From Diploptera punctata (Eukaryota > Arthropoda > Insecta > Blattodea > Blaberidae): DNA of 64,000 nt. The notes beneath the pieces are model-generated. The model was not told where the DNA came from, ran no database searches, and saw nothing but the letters and a program-made list of their open reading frames with translations. The stretch lies in NCBI GenBank assembly GCA_030220185.1, contig JASPKZ010001596.1, positions 1,302,001 to 1,366,000 of the forward strand, in the 5' to 3' direction. This document shows positions 10,954 to 21,344 of this stretch, one piece after another. Numbering within the stretch: position 1 is the stretch's first letter; every line of letters starts with the position of its first letter. Both the position numbers and the translations under genes were made by a program.

Positions 10954-11172
10954 GGCCAATATGAGATTGGTGTCCACTAGCATCGTATGAAATTAGGGTA
11001 GCTACAATAAGTAGTAGCTACATGTTGAGAAAACCAGCTCTAATGGCTGGGGACCTGACATGCTGACTTCATGTCACCCCTTTATTGGCTGATGGCTTCA
11101 TCCCTGTGATTAACACATGTGGATGTGAGACCAGCAGCCGGCTTGTAAGCCATGGGGCTGTTAGGCAATGGA
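10954..11172 (+). mobile_element. SINE family 2, 5'-truncated copy
   Basis: Matches the body of the copies at 27931 and 43279 from the GGCCAGTATGGGACCGG block to the ACACATGTGGATGTGA...CCAGCAGCCGGC block; the tRNA head is absent. It lies 70 bp before CAP exon 4. Confidence 0.75.
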
Positions 11173-11241
11173 GAGAAGAAGTACTCATTTCTGCTATAAT
11201 CTATGAAGTGGACTTTAAAATATTGGTGTTGATTGTTTCAG

Positions 11242-11411
11242 CACTGAAGCGCGTGACACCGGACATGCAGACGCATAAGAACACAGCTCTGCGATCAGGA
11301 CCTGCGCCTTTCAAGGCACCAGTCGTAACAAACACACATAAGGCAGTGAGCGCGCCGAAACCTGTTGATAAACCACCTCAGATGTACAAGGAAGGAAAGA
11401 AGTGGATTGTG
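11242..11411 (+). CDS. capt: CAP visible exon 4 (WH2 end and linker)
   Basis: The acceptor GATTGTTTCAG precedes 11242. The exon reads TLKRVTPDMQTHKNTALR, the second half of the WH2-like region, which in other animals is ALKHVSDDMKTHKNPALR. A basic, proline-rich linker follows, then the CARP entry YKEGKKWIV. It ends in phase 0 at GTAAGT. A 5'-truncated SINE fragment (10954-11172) sits only about 70 bp upstream of the acceptor, a tight distance for an insertion near a splice site. Confidence 0.94.
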
Positions 11412-12125
11412 GTAAGTATAACCTGAGATTGACAGAATTTTACCAATAATAAATTTCAATATTTTCTCACTCATTTAACTTACAAATATGCTTGTCTTAT
11501 TCTGTAGAAACTCTACAAGTTACTAGGTTTAGAAACTCTACAAGTTACTAGGTTGTTCAATAAATAATACACAAAATTTTTTTTCTTACCGAAGGTTTCT
11601 TGACTGAACTTCAGATTATCTTACTCTTGATTTTCCATGGTATATTCTTGTATTAATGTTGCTCTACGTACTTCTTCTGTCTTCACTAACATTTTGTAAT
11701 ATTTTTAATATTCTGCATGTAATATTTTTTTACAATTATTAAATATTTATCCACGTATGCAATGATTTCTTCGAAGTTATGCAGAATCATTGTGTGCTTG
11801 CACAAACAATTAAAGGAACTTCTGCTAAATGGTGGAGATATCTGTGAAATCGGAATGACCAACATTTGAAAATATATTTTAAGAAATGGATGTTCACTCA
11901 CTTAATTTTGTTACGTTCCGATGGGAAAAGTTAGTGTACATCAGATTACTGCACATTTCATTAAATAATGTACATGTAAATTATTTTGTTAGGTTAGGAA
12001 GAGGTAAGTTGGTGTACGTCCATTTCTAACAAATGTTTGGGACTTTATTTCAAAGGTTAGTCATATCGATTTCACAGCTACTTGGTTCCATCTAGCGACA
12101 GCTCTTTGAACTTCTTTCAATATTT
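11412..12125. other. CAP intron 4, left part, unrecognised
   Basis: AT-rich. A 25-bp direct repeat is seen at about 11508-11552 (AAACTCTACAAGTTACTAGG, twice). No gene is seen. Confidence 0.4.
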
Positions 12126-12424
12126 TTATTACTAATTTAACACTTCTCACTGAAGGATAAATTATATTTGAAGAGAAAAATTATATACTCAGACTGGGGT
12201 TTGAACTCAGGACCTTTGGCTTTTTAGGTCAATCCTCTACCACTGAGCTATCTGGGCACTCCAATCTAAATGCAATTTGGCAATCGGGTATTAACAATGT
12301 ATAAGAGAAAAATTTGCATTTAGATTGGAGGGCCCAGATAGCTCAGCTGTAGAGCATTGGCCTAGAAATCCAAAGATCCTGGTTTCAAACCCCAGTCTGA
12401 GCATATCATTTTTCTCTTCAAATA
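12126..12424. mobile_element. Inverted pair of SINE family A heads
   Basis: A reverse tRNA-like head (12187-12257) and a forward one (12332-12402) face each other across a 74-bp spacer. The spacer itself is partly palindromic: CCAATCTAAATGCAATTT on one side and AAATTTGCATTTAGATTGG on the other. Both outer flanks carry TATTTGAAGAGAAAAAT or its complement. The forward head has box A AGCTCAGCTGTAGAGC and box B GGTTTCAAACC. Confidence 0.85.
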
Positions 12425-12431
12425 TAACTCT

Positions 12432-12845
12432 ATAAATCAATGGTAAAGAGAAAATTTTTTGCCTGAACTGGGAATCGAACCCCGAACCTTTAGCTTTCCG
12501 TGCTAATGCTCAGACCACTGAGCTAATCCAGGCTTCATTCCCATCCAAGCAGAAATCCTTCCTTTACCTTTACTCTACTGGTCCCACATTCAATTGCAAT
12601 GAATCATCATTCACAAATACACAATGAATGGCTTTTACCTGAAGAAGACATGAAGAGACTCCACACAGCTATAGCATTATTTATTAAATTAATATTGAGA
12701 AGCTAAAGCTATTACTATGATAGAAAAAAGTAAATTAATAAACACAATTAAATTATTGTAAATCAATGGTAAAGAGAAAAAAGGAAGGATTTCTGCTTGG
12801 ATGGGAATGAAGCCTGGGTTAGCTCAGTGGTCTGAGCACAGACTC
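12432..12845 (-). mobile_element. tRNA-derived SINE, family B, composite copy
   Basis: A reverse-oriented head at 12461-12533 (GCCTGAACTGGGAATCGAAC at its left edge) is followed by the family body in reverse (12534-12777). A truncated forward head (12806-12838, TTAGCTCAGTGGTCTGAGCA) then lies in opposite orientation, again giving a head-to-head arrangement. The family is the one at 2862-3345. Confidence 0.8.
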
Positions 12846-13460
12846 TATTGTGTCTGTACCAACTAAAGATAGAGCAATGATGCTTTGAAACATGTCTTAC
12901 AAGAAACAACCAAATATGAGGTATTACTTGACCATATTAACTTTCAATGCAGAAAAACTGCGAACTAAAATAATGTTGTAAGGGTGAATAGGGATGGAGG
13001 TAGTAGATCCTTGTCTTAGATTGCTATGACATTTCTGTTAGTCGTGCATAGTCAGTTGTCAATGACAATGTCAAGTGTAAAAGTTTGACCTTATATTCAC
13101 AGTATAAACATTTAAGTCTGACAGACAGTAGCTGCAGATCAGTGCTGATTTAATTTCTCTGTACGTAACAGTATCCAGAAACCTGTAGGCATATAAACTC
13201 TGACAATTTTTCATTAACTTCATCTCCTATTTCAGGTAGGTCTACCACTATATTTTGCACTGATTGTACCACTTGCCCAGTCATTCGCTTGTACCAAAGG
13301 TGGAAGGAGACACTTTCTCCATCTTCACACTTGCCCAGTCATTTGCTTGGTCCAAAGATGGAAGGAGACACTTTCCCCGTCTTCACCACTAGTGCCTTTG
13401 CTTCCCCTCATTGGCTAAAAAGTTAACGTGGTCATGTAATACTAGACATACTTATTAGTA
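12846..13460. other. CAP intron 4, middle, with a 58-bp tandem duplication
   Basis: 13270-13327 and 13328-13385 are near-identical 58-bp units, each starting CACTTGCCCAGTCATT. At 12880-12935 there is a half fold-back end (GCTTTGAAACATGTCTTAC then AAATATGAGGTATTAC). Nothing else is recognised. Confidence 0.6.
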
Positions 13461-13472
13461 GAACCTCATAAT

Positions 13473-13873
13473 TATATTTGAAGAGAAAATAATTTCGCCC
13501 AGACCGAGACTCGAACCTGGAACCTTTGGCTTTCTAGGCCAATGCTCTACCATCTGAGCTATTGGGGCGAGTTCTGTTCTAGACACAAATTTTTCTCTTA
13601 TAATATATGTTATAATTCCCAGCACCAAATGCTATGAAGCCTTTGCTTCATCTTTGCAAATGGTGGCTTCTTAGTTAAGAATACATTTATCGAGAATTTA
13701 AACACTACTTTATAAAGCCAGTAGGGCTTCAAGTCCCAATAGCTCAGATGGTAGAGCATTGGCCTAGAAAGCCAAATGTCCTGGGTTCGAGTCTCGGTCT
13801 GGGCAAACATTTTTTCTCTTCAAATATAACTTATCCTTCAGTGAGAAGTGTTAAATTAATAATGAAAACATCA
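13473..13873. mobile_element. Fold-back SINE family A composite with ~12-bp TSD
   Basis: A reverse head (13496-13569), a reversed, truncated body (13570-13732) and a forward head (13733-13804) with its AAATTTTTCTCTT-like tail form one inserted block. It is flanked by the duplication AGAACCTCATAAT (13460-13472 and 13874-13886). Joining the flanks restores AGAACCTCATAATGTTACTT, the shared terminal motif of the fold-back elements, so the whole inverted composite inserted at once into an older element. Confidence 0.8.
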
Positions 13874-14266
13874 AGAACCTCATAATGTTACTTCCTATTT
13901 TATTTCCATAATAACATCAAAAGATTTCCAAGAATTTTTATTTTTTGAGGTTCTGAAAATTTATTATACTTACTTAATAAAAATAATACAGCCAAACTCA
14001 CTAAACTGACAAAAACTTGGATTTGTTCTTAAAAATGACATAACCCATAATAAATGTCCTATCAGAGAAAAATGTCTAAAAATCCAGAAAATATTACCCA
14101 TAAAAGTGGATTAATTTCACTCAAGCTTGCATGAGCCACGTTTATTTTCCACAGAACATTGTACTATTATCATCAGAAAAGATGCAAAGTCATTAAAATC
14201 TGGGCCCTACAATTTACTAAAAGAAGTTTGTGCTATTTAACTAAGATATTAAACTTTGTGTTTCAG

Positions 14267-14473
14267 GAACATCATCAAGGAAATCACTCGTTAGTTATCG
14301 ACAACGTTGAAATGAACAATGTGGTGTACATGTTTAATTGTCGAGATTCCACGCTTACAGTCAAGGGTAAACTTAACTCGATATTCCTTGATTCCTGTCG
14401 CAAGTCGTCAGTCGTATTTGACAATCTCGTCTCTTCAGTAGAATTTGTTAACTGCCAGTCTGTGCAAATGCAG
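14267..14473 (+). CDS. capt: CAP visible exon 5 (CARP beta-helix, first half)
   Basis: The acceptor TGTGTTTCAG precedes 14267. The 69 codons begin EHHQGNHSLVIDNVEMN, followed by VVYMFNCRDSTLTVKGKL, NSIFLDSCRKSSVVFDNL and SSVEFVNCQSVQMQ. These are the repeated short beta strands of the CARP domain, which forms a right-handed beta-helix dimer that binds ADP-actin and speeds nucleotide exchange. It starts and ends in phase 0 (donor GTGAGT). No defects are seen. Confidence 0.95.
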
Positions 14474-14815
14474 GTGAGTTTAAAAATTTGCATAATTTGC
14501 ATTTAAAATCATTTTAGAAACTAAGCATTGGATTGTATTTAATGGTTTAACTTCAATTTTGGATAAAACACATTAACATAAAACTGTATATGTATGTTTC
14601 TAATACCATCCATTTCGCTTTATGTGCTTTGGATTCCGTGCTAGATGGATAGATTCCATTAATGTAGTCTATTTTCAATTTGCGCACTACTTCGTCAGAC
14701 TACTTTACATAGACGATGTATTCTTGTGCTGTGTACAGAGAGGAGTGTAGGATGAGTGTGTTTATGTTTGGGTAGTGTAAAGAGTTTAATTAATATTGAG
14801 CGGAGAACATATTTT
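14474..14815. other. CAP intron 5, start, unrecognised
   Basis: No recognisable gene or repeat. Confidence 0.4.
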
Positions 14816-16410
14816 TAATAACTCGCCTCCTACAATTTCAAATTTCTTTGAGACCATTGGTTTCAAATGAGTTTTTCATTCATCCTCAGTCATGACTCCA
14901 ACTGTTGAAATTCTTTGTTTGTTGATTTCTCTGTGGTTACCTCTAGTGCTGCCATCTTTGGTTGGGTTTATAAATTTCAAAATCAAATTTTTCTTAAATT
15001 AATGAGTCATTTTTTAACATGTTACCTCATATTTTATGTTTCTTCAAACACGGGAACTAGTTTTCGAGAGAAGGATCTCTCTCATTTTCAACTGACATTA
15101 TGACTACCGGATTTTTAACAAATTTAGATCCATGAATTTCGAGATTCTTGATGAACGTGACCTCATCTCAAAGTTCATCAAATCAACACCGGATGGCAAC
15201 ATTATTGATGGAGATTCCAACGATTCCAACGAAAATCCGGTAGTCATAATGTCGGTTGAAAATGAGAGAGATCCTTCTCTCGAAAACTAGTTCCCGTGTT
15301 TGAAGAAACATAAAATATGAGGTAAGATGTTAAAAAATGACTCATTAATTTACGAATTAAAAACCTCATAATGTTATTTCCCATATTTAACTATGAATCA
15401 AATTTTTCTCTGTGCTGCGCAATCCTACCATTTTATAACATTGAGTTTGAAAGTTTTGAGTGACTATCTCGACGTTCCTTTGCCCGGGCCCATAGAAGGC
15501 AAAGATTAACCCACCTTTCCTTTGTAAATTATTTAACATATAGTACTGAATGCTAAACTGTATTATAATCGTGGAAGCTAGAAGGAAAAAGGGGATTAAT
15601 TTGACTTGAGAAAGCTTTAGAATATATATCAATACCAAACATGACTAGGTATGCAATTAGTAAACATACATTAACTAAAAAAAAAAGATACATTTAATGA
15701 TAATCATAAGTCAGATAATACAAATAATTTAACAAAAAAATTCATCTTCTTGACCGTCAAAAGATATGAATAAATTAATAAATTCGGTCATCAATAATTC
15801 AGAAAGTCAAATAATAATAATAATAATAATAATAATCATACATACATACACACACACAATCCAGTCCAGCTGAGGGCTCGGGTTCACAGTCCTGGTTGCC
15901 CTACCCTGGCTTGTGGGACTGATGAAACTAAAAAGTTCCCTCGAGCTACAGTCGACCTGACCACGACGATTCCAAAGTTGATGATGACCCTGATACTAAC
16001 TTGCACAGCTTATTTGAGGTTTTTGATAATGAGGGGAAGATGCGCAGTCACACGCAGCGCATAAAGAAGGAAGGGGGAGGTACGTAGGAGAGAGGACAAC
16101 GAAGACAGGATTTGGCACTGTTTTATAACATCACTGTAGAGGGAAGACACGAAGTTGTAGTTGTTACTTACCGAAAAAAGTGATTTCGGTACATCTCTAC
16201 AGGAATATCGAAGTAACTAGAGGTAACCATAGAGAAATCAACAAACAGAGAATTTCAACAGTTGGAGTCATGACTGAGGATGAACGAAAAATTTGTTTGA
16301 AACCAATGGTCTCAAAGAAATTTGAAATTGTATGAGGTAAGTTATTAAAAATATGTTCTCTGCTCAATATTAATGATATAACCTCATAATGTTTACTTCC
16401 CAACATTAAT
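14816..16410. mobile_element. Nested Penelope-end fold-backs
   Basis: The outer hairpin arms are 14824-14945 and about 16200-16340, both containing CAACTGTTGAAATTC or its near complement and CTCAGTCATGACTCCAACTG. Its loop was invaded by a second fold-back with arms 15023-15115 and 15233-15325. Between those inner arms a plus-strand Penelope C-terminal frame reads MNFEILDERDLISKFIK and DGDSNDSNENPVVIM. Each hairpin ends in the shared motif (15362-15388, 16385-16410). 15390-16195 is otherwise unrecognised apart from short (CA)n at about 15840. Confidence 0.75.
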
Positions 16411-16540
16411 TTAAATATAAAGAGTTTAATATTTAAAGGAAGTGACACTACGGGGTTTTATTTTAATTATTATGAGTTAGATTTTATTTGTGACTCAACT
16501 CTTATTTGTCGTATAATTAAAACATTTTGTCTGTTCATTC

Positions 16541-16710
16541 TTACCTCTTAGAGTTGTTTTTGTCGAACATATGTTTCAGAGCTTCTTAGTCCCATTGTCA
16601 GAGATTAACTGTAATCGCTGACAATGGGGCTAAGAAGCTCTGAAACATATGTTCAACAAAAACAACTCTAAGAGGTAAGAATGAACAGACAAATGTTTTA
16701 ATTATCAAAC
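16541..16710. mobile_element. Fold-back with ribozyme-like arms
   Basis: Two arms, 16541-16618 and 16633-16705, are near-perfect complements around a 14-base loop. The right arm begins CGCTGACAATGGGGCTAAGA and continues to TCTGAAACATATG. It is the same sequence as 38731-38830, where the core reads CTGATGA. The expected terminal motif on its right is split by the piggyBac insertion that follows. Confidence 0.75.
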
Positions 16711-17287
16711 ACACCTCTTAACCCGTCAGTGACGCACCCTTTTACTTGCTTTCCTACTGCATGGACGGAGGCCATTTTAACATTTTAGTATTCCTAGAAC
16801 ACTGATTTGTATAAACGATCATAACTTTTTTAAATATCGATGGATTTGAACGAAATTTTTACTTGTTAGCTCAGAAATAAATGAGAAATTTAATACATAC
16901 CGTATGACGTTCAGTAGCCTTTATAAACTATTTTAAAAAATTTTGAAATCTGAATTTCTCTCTCATGATACACATTTTTACTAAATAATTTGATTTGCTC
17001 ACATTGGACATCCCTGTTTCTTTCTGTGAGACACTAAATATATTGTGTGGCATAGTGCTGATTCATTTGTAACTTGTATATACAAAAGCAGCTGAGATAA
17101 CCAAAATCAGAATGAATATTTAGAAGAGTGAACTCAAGCTCAATCTTGTGTCAAAGCACTAGCAATGTTTATACTTAGAATCTGAATTATTGCTTGGATT
17201 CGTATAAAAATTCTACAGTAGTTATTTACAACTACACAGACCATAAAAATAATTTTCTCTTATTTTAGTACTATTAATTTTAGAAAT

Positions 17288-18165
17288 TACAGAACACATA
17301 AACACAGGCAAAGGTGTTCGACAAGGATGTGGACTATCTCCACTCTTATTTAATATATATATTAACAGAATAGTGCAAGAATGGAAACAAACAGTAAACA
17401 GTGGAATTTCAATAACTAGGAATAAAATAATTCAAACAATATTATATGCTGATGATCAAATAATATTATCAGATTCCGAAGATAGCTTACAAATAGCAGC
17501 ATATCAATTATTCAAAATTGCCAGCAAATATAATATGAAAATTTCCACATCAAAATCCAAAACAATGGCAATGTGTGGAAAAAACATACAACGGGTGAAA
17601 ATTGAGATTGATGGAAAAATTATAGAACAAGTGTCAGATTTCTCTTACTTAGGAAGTGTATTTGCAGAGTATAAGAGTGACATTGATTCAAAATTACAAA
17701 AATATAATAAAATGAATGGGGTAATACGAAGACATTTTGGTAAACAGATGAGGACAGAGACAAAACTAAGATTACATAACGTCACATCAAAAGCTGCTCT
17801 AAAATACGGAAGTGAAATTTGGATTTTAAATAAAAGAAACTCTCATAAACTTCAAGTAAGCCAAATGCGCTTCTTACGATCATTGTTAGGAGTTAATAGA
17901 CTGGATCACCAAAGGAACACTACTATCAGAGGAAAACTTGGAGTAGCAAGTTTAAATGAAGATATCCAAAAATACCAACAAGAATGGAAAAATCATCTGA
18001 GAAGAATGGCAAGAAATAGACTTCCAAAATTGGCATTCCAATATACCCCAACTGGACATAGGGACCAAGGAAGACCAAAACATCGGTGGAAAGATCAAGA
18101 CCATCTTCGCTAGGTTTACCGTACAGGCCACATGGCCTAAAACGAATTTGTTCATGATGATGATG
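17288..18165 (+). mobile_element. RTE-like LINE, 5'-truncated, 12-bp TSD, inside piggyBac relic
   Basis: An 878-bp insertion is flanked by AATTTTAGAAAT on both sides (17276-17287, 18166-18177). It carries an open frame to 18113 encoding the second half of a non-LTR reverse transcriptase: GKGVRQGCGLSPLLFNIY, ILYADDQIILSDSE with the catalytic YADD, then SDFSYLGSVF, LKYGSEIWILNK, MRFLRSLLGV and GRPKHRWKD. It ends in GATGATGATG, typical of the copies in this window. The N-terminal endonuclease is lost. The frame is undamaged, so the insertion is probably recent. Confidence 0.92.
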
Positions 18166-18193
18166 AATTTTAGAAATAAAAAATCACATAACC

Positions 18194-18340
18194 TTAGTAG
18201 TTGAGCTTGGTGTGATACAGCTTGAAACACTCTTCAATACACAGACCTACATCACATTCCTGGCAGCAATAAACAGATGTCTTTCTTCTCCCATGTTTAG
18301 TACAAACAACACACCTCCTTTGAGGTTTCAATTTATCACT
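18194..18340 (-). pseudogene. piggyBac transposase C-terminal Cys-rich domain
   Basis: About 46 codons and a stop, with Cys pairs (CVVC, YCCQEC, VGLC, EEC) followed by FKLYHT. In piggyBac transposases this region folds as a cross-brace zinc domain that binds the transposon end. Only this end of the protein is readable; the upstream part toward 19040 has decayed. Confidence 0.75.
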
Positions 18341-19059
18341 TTAGGGGTAATTTTTCTGATGAAGTGTCTTTTAGGTTACGACTGGCCATAATTACGTATA
18401 TAACGCACAACACCGCGCCTCAGACTGATTCCTTGTAAGTAACATCTATTTGAAAGAGGCAAAATAAATCAGGTATTCCCCTAAACAGGTCGATTTATAT
18501 ATCAATCGATAGCTTGTATATCATTTTATCGACCTGAAAAATTAGATTGTGTATAAGTTTATTAGAAGCCCTGCAGAAAGCAGCACAAAGCTAGGTCTGT
18601 GTGCCATCGAGTGTTGAAGTAAGAAACTACTTCAACCTCAATACCACATGCACAAAATGTGATCACAGCTGATTCATACACTTAGAAAGAAAGCTAAGAT
18701 CTTAGGCTTCAAAATTATATTGTTCATACGCAAATATAAGAATATACAGCAGTAAAAAAAACAAAATGAAAAGGTCACGCGCATTTAGAGAAAATTACGA
18801 TTACTTCAATCTCATCTGATTTTTAAAAAAATAATATGAAATTAAATTTTAAACAAATATTATGTTTATTCATATGTCCTGAAAGCTCATAATTTCTACG
18901 TTAAACACAAATAAATTACATATTTGTAGCTTCAAAAATGTACAATCCAGAACAAAAAGAAAACACGCCTGCATAGGTCTATACCACGTACAGATGTCGG
19001 CAATATGTGAAGAAGAGAGGGTCTATACCACGTATGGATGTCGGCGCTGACGGGTTAAT

Positions 19060-19200
19060 GTTACTTCCTATTATATTAAAAAAAATCATATTTGTAGTTT
19101 TATTTGCAGACCACGGTTTTTAACACTCTACATGTCATTATTAATGTTGAAACCATGTTCTGCAATAAAACTACAAATACAAGGTGAGTCACAAATAATC
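19060..19200. mobile_element. Fold-back element, small
   Basis: 19090-19125 and 19160-19185 are inverted (TTTGTAGTTTTATTGCA-like arms, with AACCATGTTCTGCAATAAAA on the right), bounded by TGAGTCACAAATAATCTAAC. It resembles the other Penelope-end hairpins but is shorter. Confidence 0.45.
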
Positions 19201-19212
19201 TAACTCATAACA

Positions 19213-19560
19213 CCATTATGGTCTCATGGTAGCATGCTGCCTTGTCCCTCAGTGGGCCCCGTTTTGATTCCCGGTTGGGGCAAGTTTCCTGGGTGATGGC
19301 TTTTTTGGGGTTTTTCCTCACCTATAAGACAAATGTCAGGAAACTTTAAGGCCCAAATGGTCCTCGAATACCATCTGGCCATCATTATCATCATTAACAT
19401 ATTCATTAAGTTTAGGATTAAAGCCTCTCCTGGCGCTTCATTACCACCATCATCACTTATCATGTATCATTGGGGCAGCGTAACTCTGCCTTCCAGGCAC
19501 CCCAATGTCAGAAGTTGGTTACAATAACGCCATGCCAGAGAATACCAGAGTGTCAAAATA
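19213..19560 (+). mobile_element. tRNA-derived SINE, family 4
   Basis: Head with GGTCTCATGGTAGCATGCTG (box A-like) and TTTGATTCCCGG (box B-like), then GGGTTTTTCCTCACCTATAAG and GACAAATGTCAGGAA. A second copy with a target duplication lies at 44240-44544. The right end is uncertain. Confidence 0.75.
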
Positions 19561-19840
19561 ACAACATGGTGGCATTGAATAAAAAAATAATTAGTGTAAA
19601 GTGTGTTTTATGAGGGATAATGATGAAGAGAAGGGAGAAGGTGAACCCAGGTGCTGGCAAATAGCCTACTCCTGTTGAAAAACATCAATGGAGCCACCAG
19701 GCTTAACATCTCCATCTAATGGATGAATTGCTATCAATAGTAGCACATGCCTTCTCAACATATGTACTGGGGAGGGATTTGCAATTTAATGCAGGAATCT
19801 GGTGCACAATCTAACAATTAAAAATTATATATCACCATTA

Positions 19841-20625
19841 ACAAGCTGTTAGTTTATGCTGATGATATAGTATTATTAGGCGATAATGAGGAGATACTAA
19901 GGGCAACACACACATACTATTGAGTAACACTAAGAAATTGCAAGTGAACATCAATAAAACTAAATACGTATTCATACATAGAAATACATTATGTAATGGA
20001 AATGGACGGTTAATGGCAAATGAAGGAAATTTTAAATAAGTGGCTGAATTCAAATACCTAGAAACAGTAATCACAAACAGGAATGAGGTGCACAAAAAAT
20101 TAAACATAGGTTCAATTCTGGAAATGCATGCTATTATGCATTACAGGGACTCTTGTCGTACCAACTCCTTTAAAAAAAATGTTAAACTGACAATATATAA
20201 AACTGTTATTCTACCAGTGATGTTACATGGATGCAAAACATGGACTCTTACTTTAAGGGAGGACAAAAGATTATGCATATTTGAGAATGAAGTTCTTAGA
20301 AAAAATGTTTGGACCAAAGAGAGATGAACAGACAGGTGAATGGAGAAGACTCCATAATAGTGAACTACATAATCTTTATTAGGAAATCAGATATAATAAG
20401 AACAATTAAGTCTCGTAGACTGTACATGTGGTACAAATGGGATATTGAAAGCCAGAGGGAAAACGGTGACTTGGTAGACCAAGAATGAGATGGGAGAACA
20501 ACATTGACCATGATTTGAGGGAAGTAGATTATACAGGGGATGATTGCAAAATATTAGCTCAGGATAGGAATGTATGGAGAGCTTATGCCCATGTGGGCAT
20601 GAGCCTACAGGTTTCATAATGCCAG
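19841..20625 (+). pseudogene. RTE-like LINE remnant
   Basis: A decayed copy with frameshifts and stops: LVYADDIVLLGDNEE (catalytic YADD), FKYLETVITNRNEV, KTVILPVMLHGCKTWTLTLR, LGRPRMRWENNIDHDLR and WRAYAHVGMSLQV. The order is that of the RT palm to C terminus of the other LINEs here. About 785 bp remain. 20626-20918 before CAP exon 6 shows nothing further. Confidence 0.85.
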
Positions 20626-20918
20626 TGAGTTAGTTAGTTTTACCCCTCCTGGCTCTGAGATTGAAATTTTGCTAAATATTTTCTGAAATTTATTTCATAG
20701 TGAATCGACTTTCCGAAAGAAGGACACAATAAGAGGATGATGATGATGAGTATCCGTTTCCATTAAATTTTTATTAAATAGCTTCTATTGCTGATTTATA
20801 ATCTGAAAGGATTTATATGTTTTGTTTGATGTAGGGCATGTATAAAATATTTTGTAATCTAGTTCACCATCATAATGGTTGGCAGAATTTCCACAGTTTA
20901 ATGTATATTGTTTTGTAG

Positions 20919-21062
20919 GTGCTGGGCAAGGTGCCAACAATATCTATAGACAAGACTGATGGATGTCAGATGTACCTGAGCTCAGAGTCCCTGGATGTGG
21001 AGATAGTGTCCTCTAAATCATCTGAAATGAATGTTCTAGTGCCCAAAGCAAACGGTGATTAT
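20919..21062 (+). CDS. capt: CAP visible exon 6 (CARP domain, second half)
   Basis: The acceptor TTTTGTAG precedes 20919. The exon encodes [20 protein letters not shown] and then [20 protein letters not shown] and VPKANGDY, among the best conserved parts of all CAP proteins (vertebrate form [19 protein letters not shown]). It is 48 codons, phase 0 at both ends, with a GTAAGT donor. The following intron is 13.4 kb, the longest in the visible gene. Confidence 0.96.
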
Positions 21063-21344
21063 GTAAGTACATATATGCCTCAAAAATAATATTATCTTTT
21101 TACCGAAATCTGAAATCCAAAACTTGTATAACTTGTCTTATATAATCAACTAGAAAATAAGCCAATCAGTGTCAATGTTTTTATGTTGCTAAGTAGACTC
21201 CAAAGGTGCCAGCTGATGAGGTTAATGTTTCATTAAGAGATTTAATCGGAAATATTACACCTTATGAAAATATATTAGGAAGTTACGTTATGAGGTTCTG
21301 TTAATAAATAAGTTTGGTCTGTAATGGTTTATTTTAAAAACTTT

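Larger units (their letters stand above)
16722..19054 (-). mobile_element. piggyBac-type transposon relic, 2.3 kb, TTAA TSD
   Basis: The element is bounded by TTAA duplications (16718-16721, 19055-19058) and short inverted ends CCCGTCAG / CTGACGGG. Removing it restores CACCTCTTAATGTTACTTCC, the fold-back terminal motif, which confirms the boundaries. On the minus strand 18194-18340 encodes the C-terminal end of a piggyBac transposase: RRCVVCTKHGRRKTSVYCC, then QECDVGLCIEECFKLYHTKL and a stop. This is the Cys/His-rich zinc-binding tail that recognises the ends. The DDE catalytic core was not found in readable form, and a LINE sits inside. Confidence 0.85.

Noticed and set aside
17952..18230. 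92-codon minus frame
   Set aside because: Shadow of the plus-strand reverse transcriptase frame.
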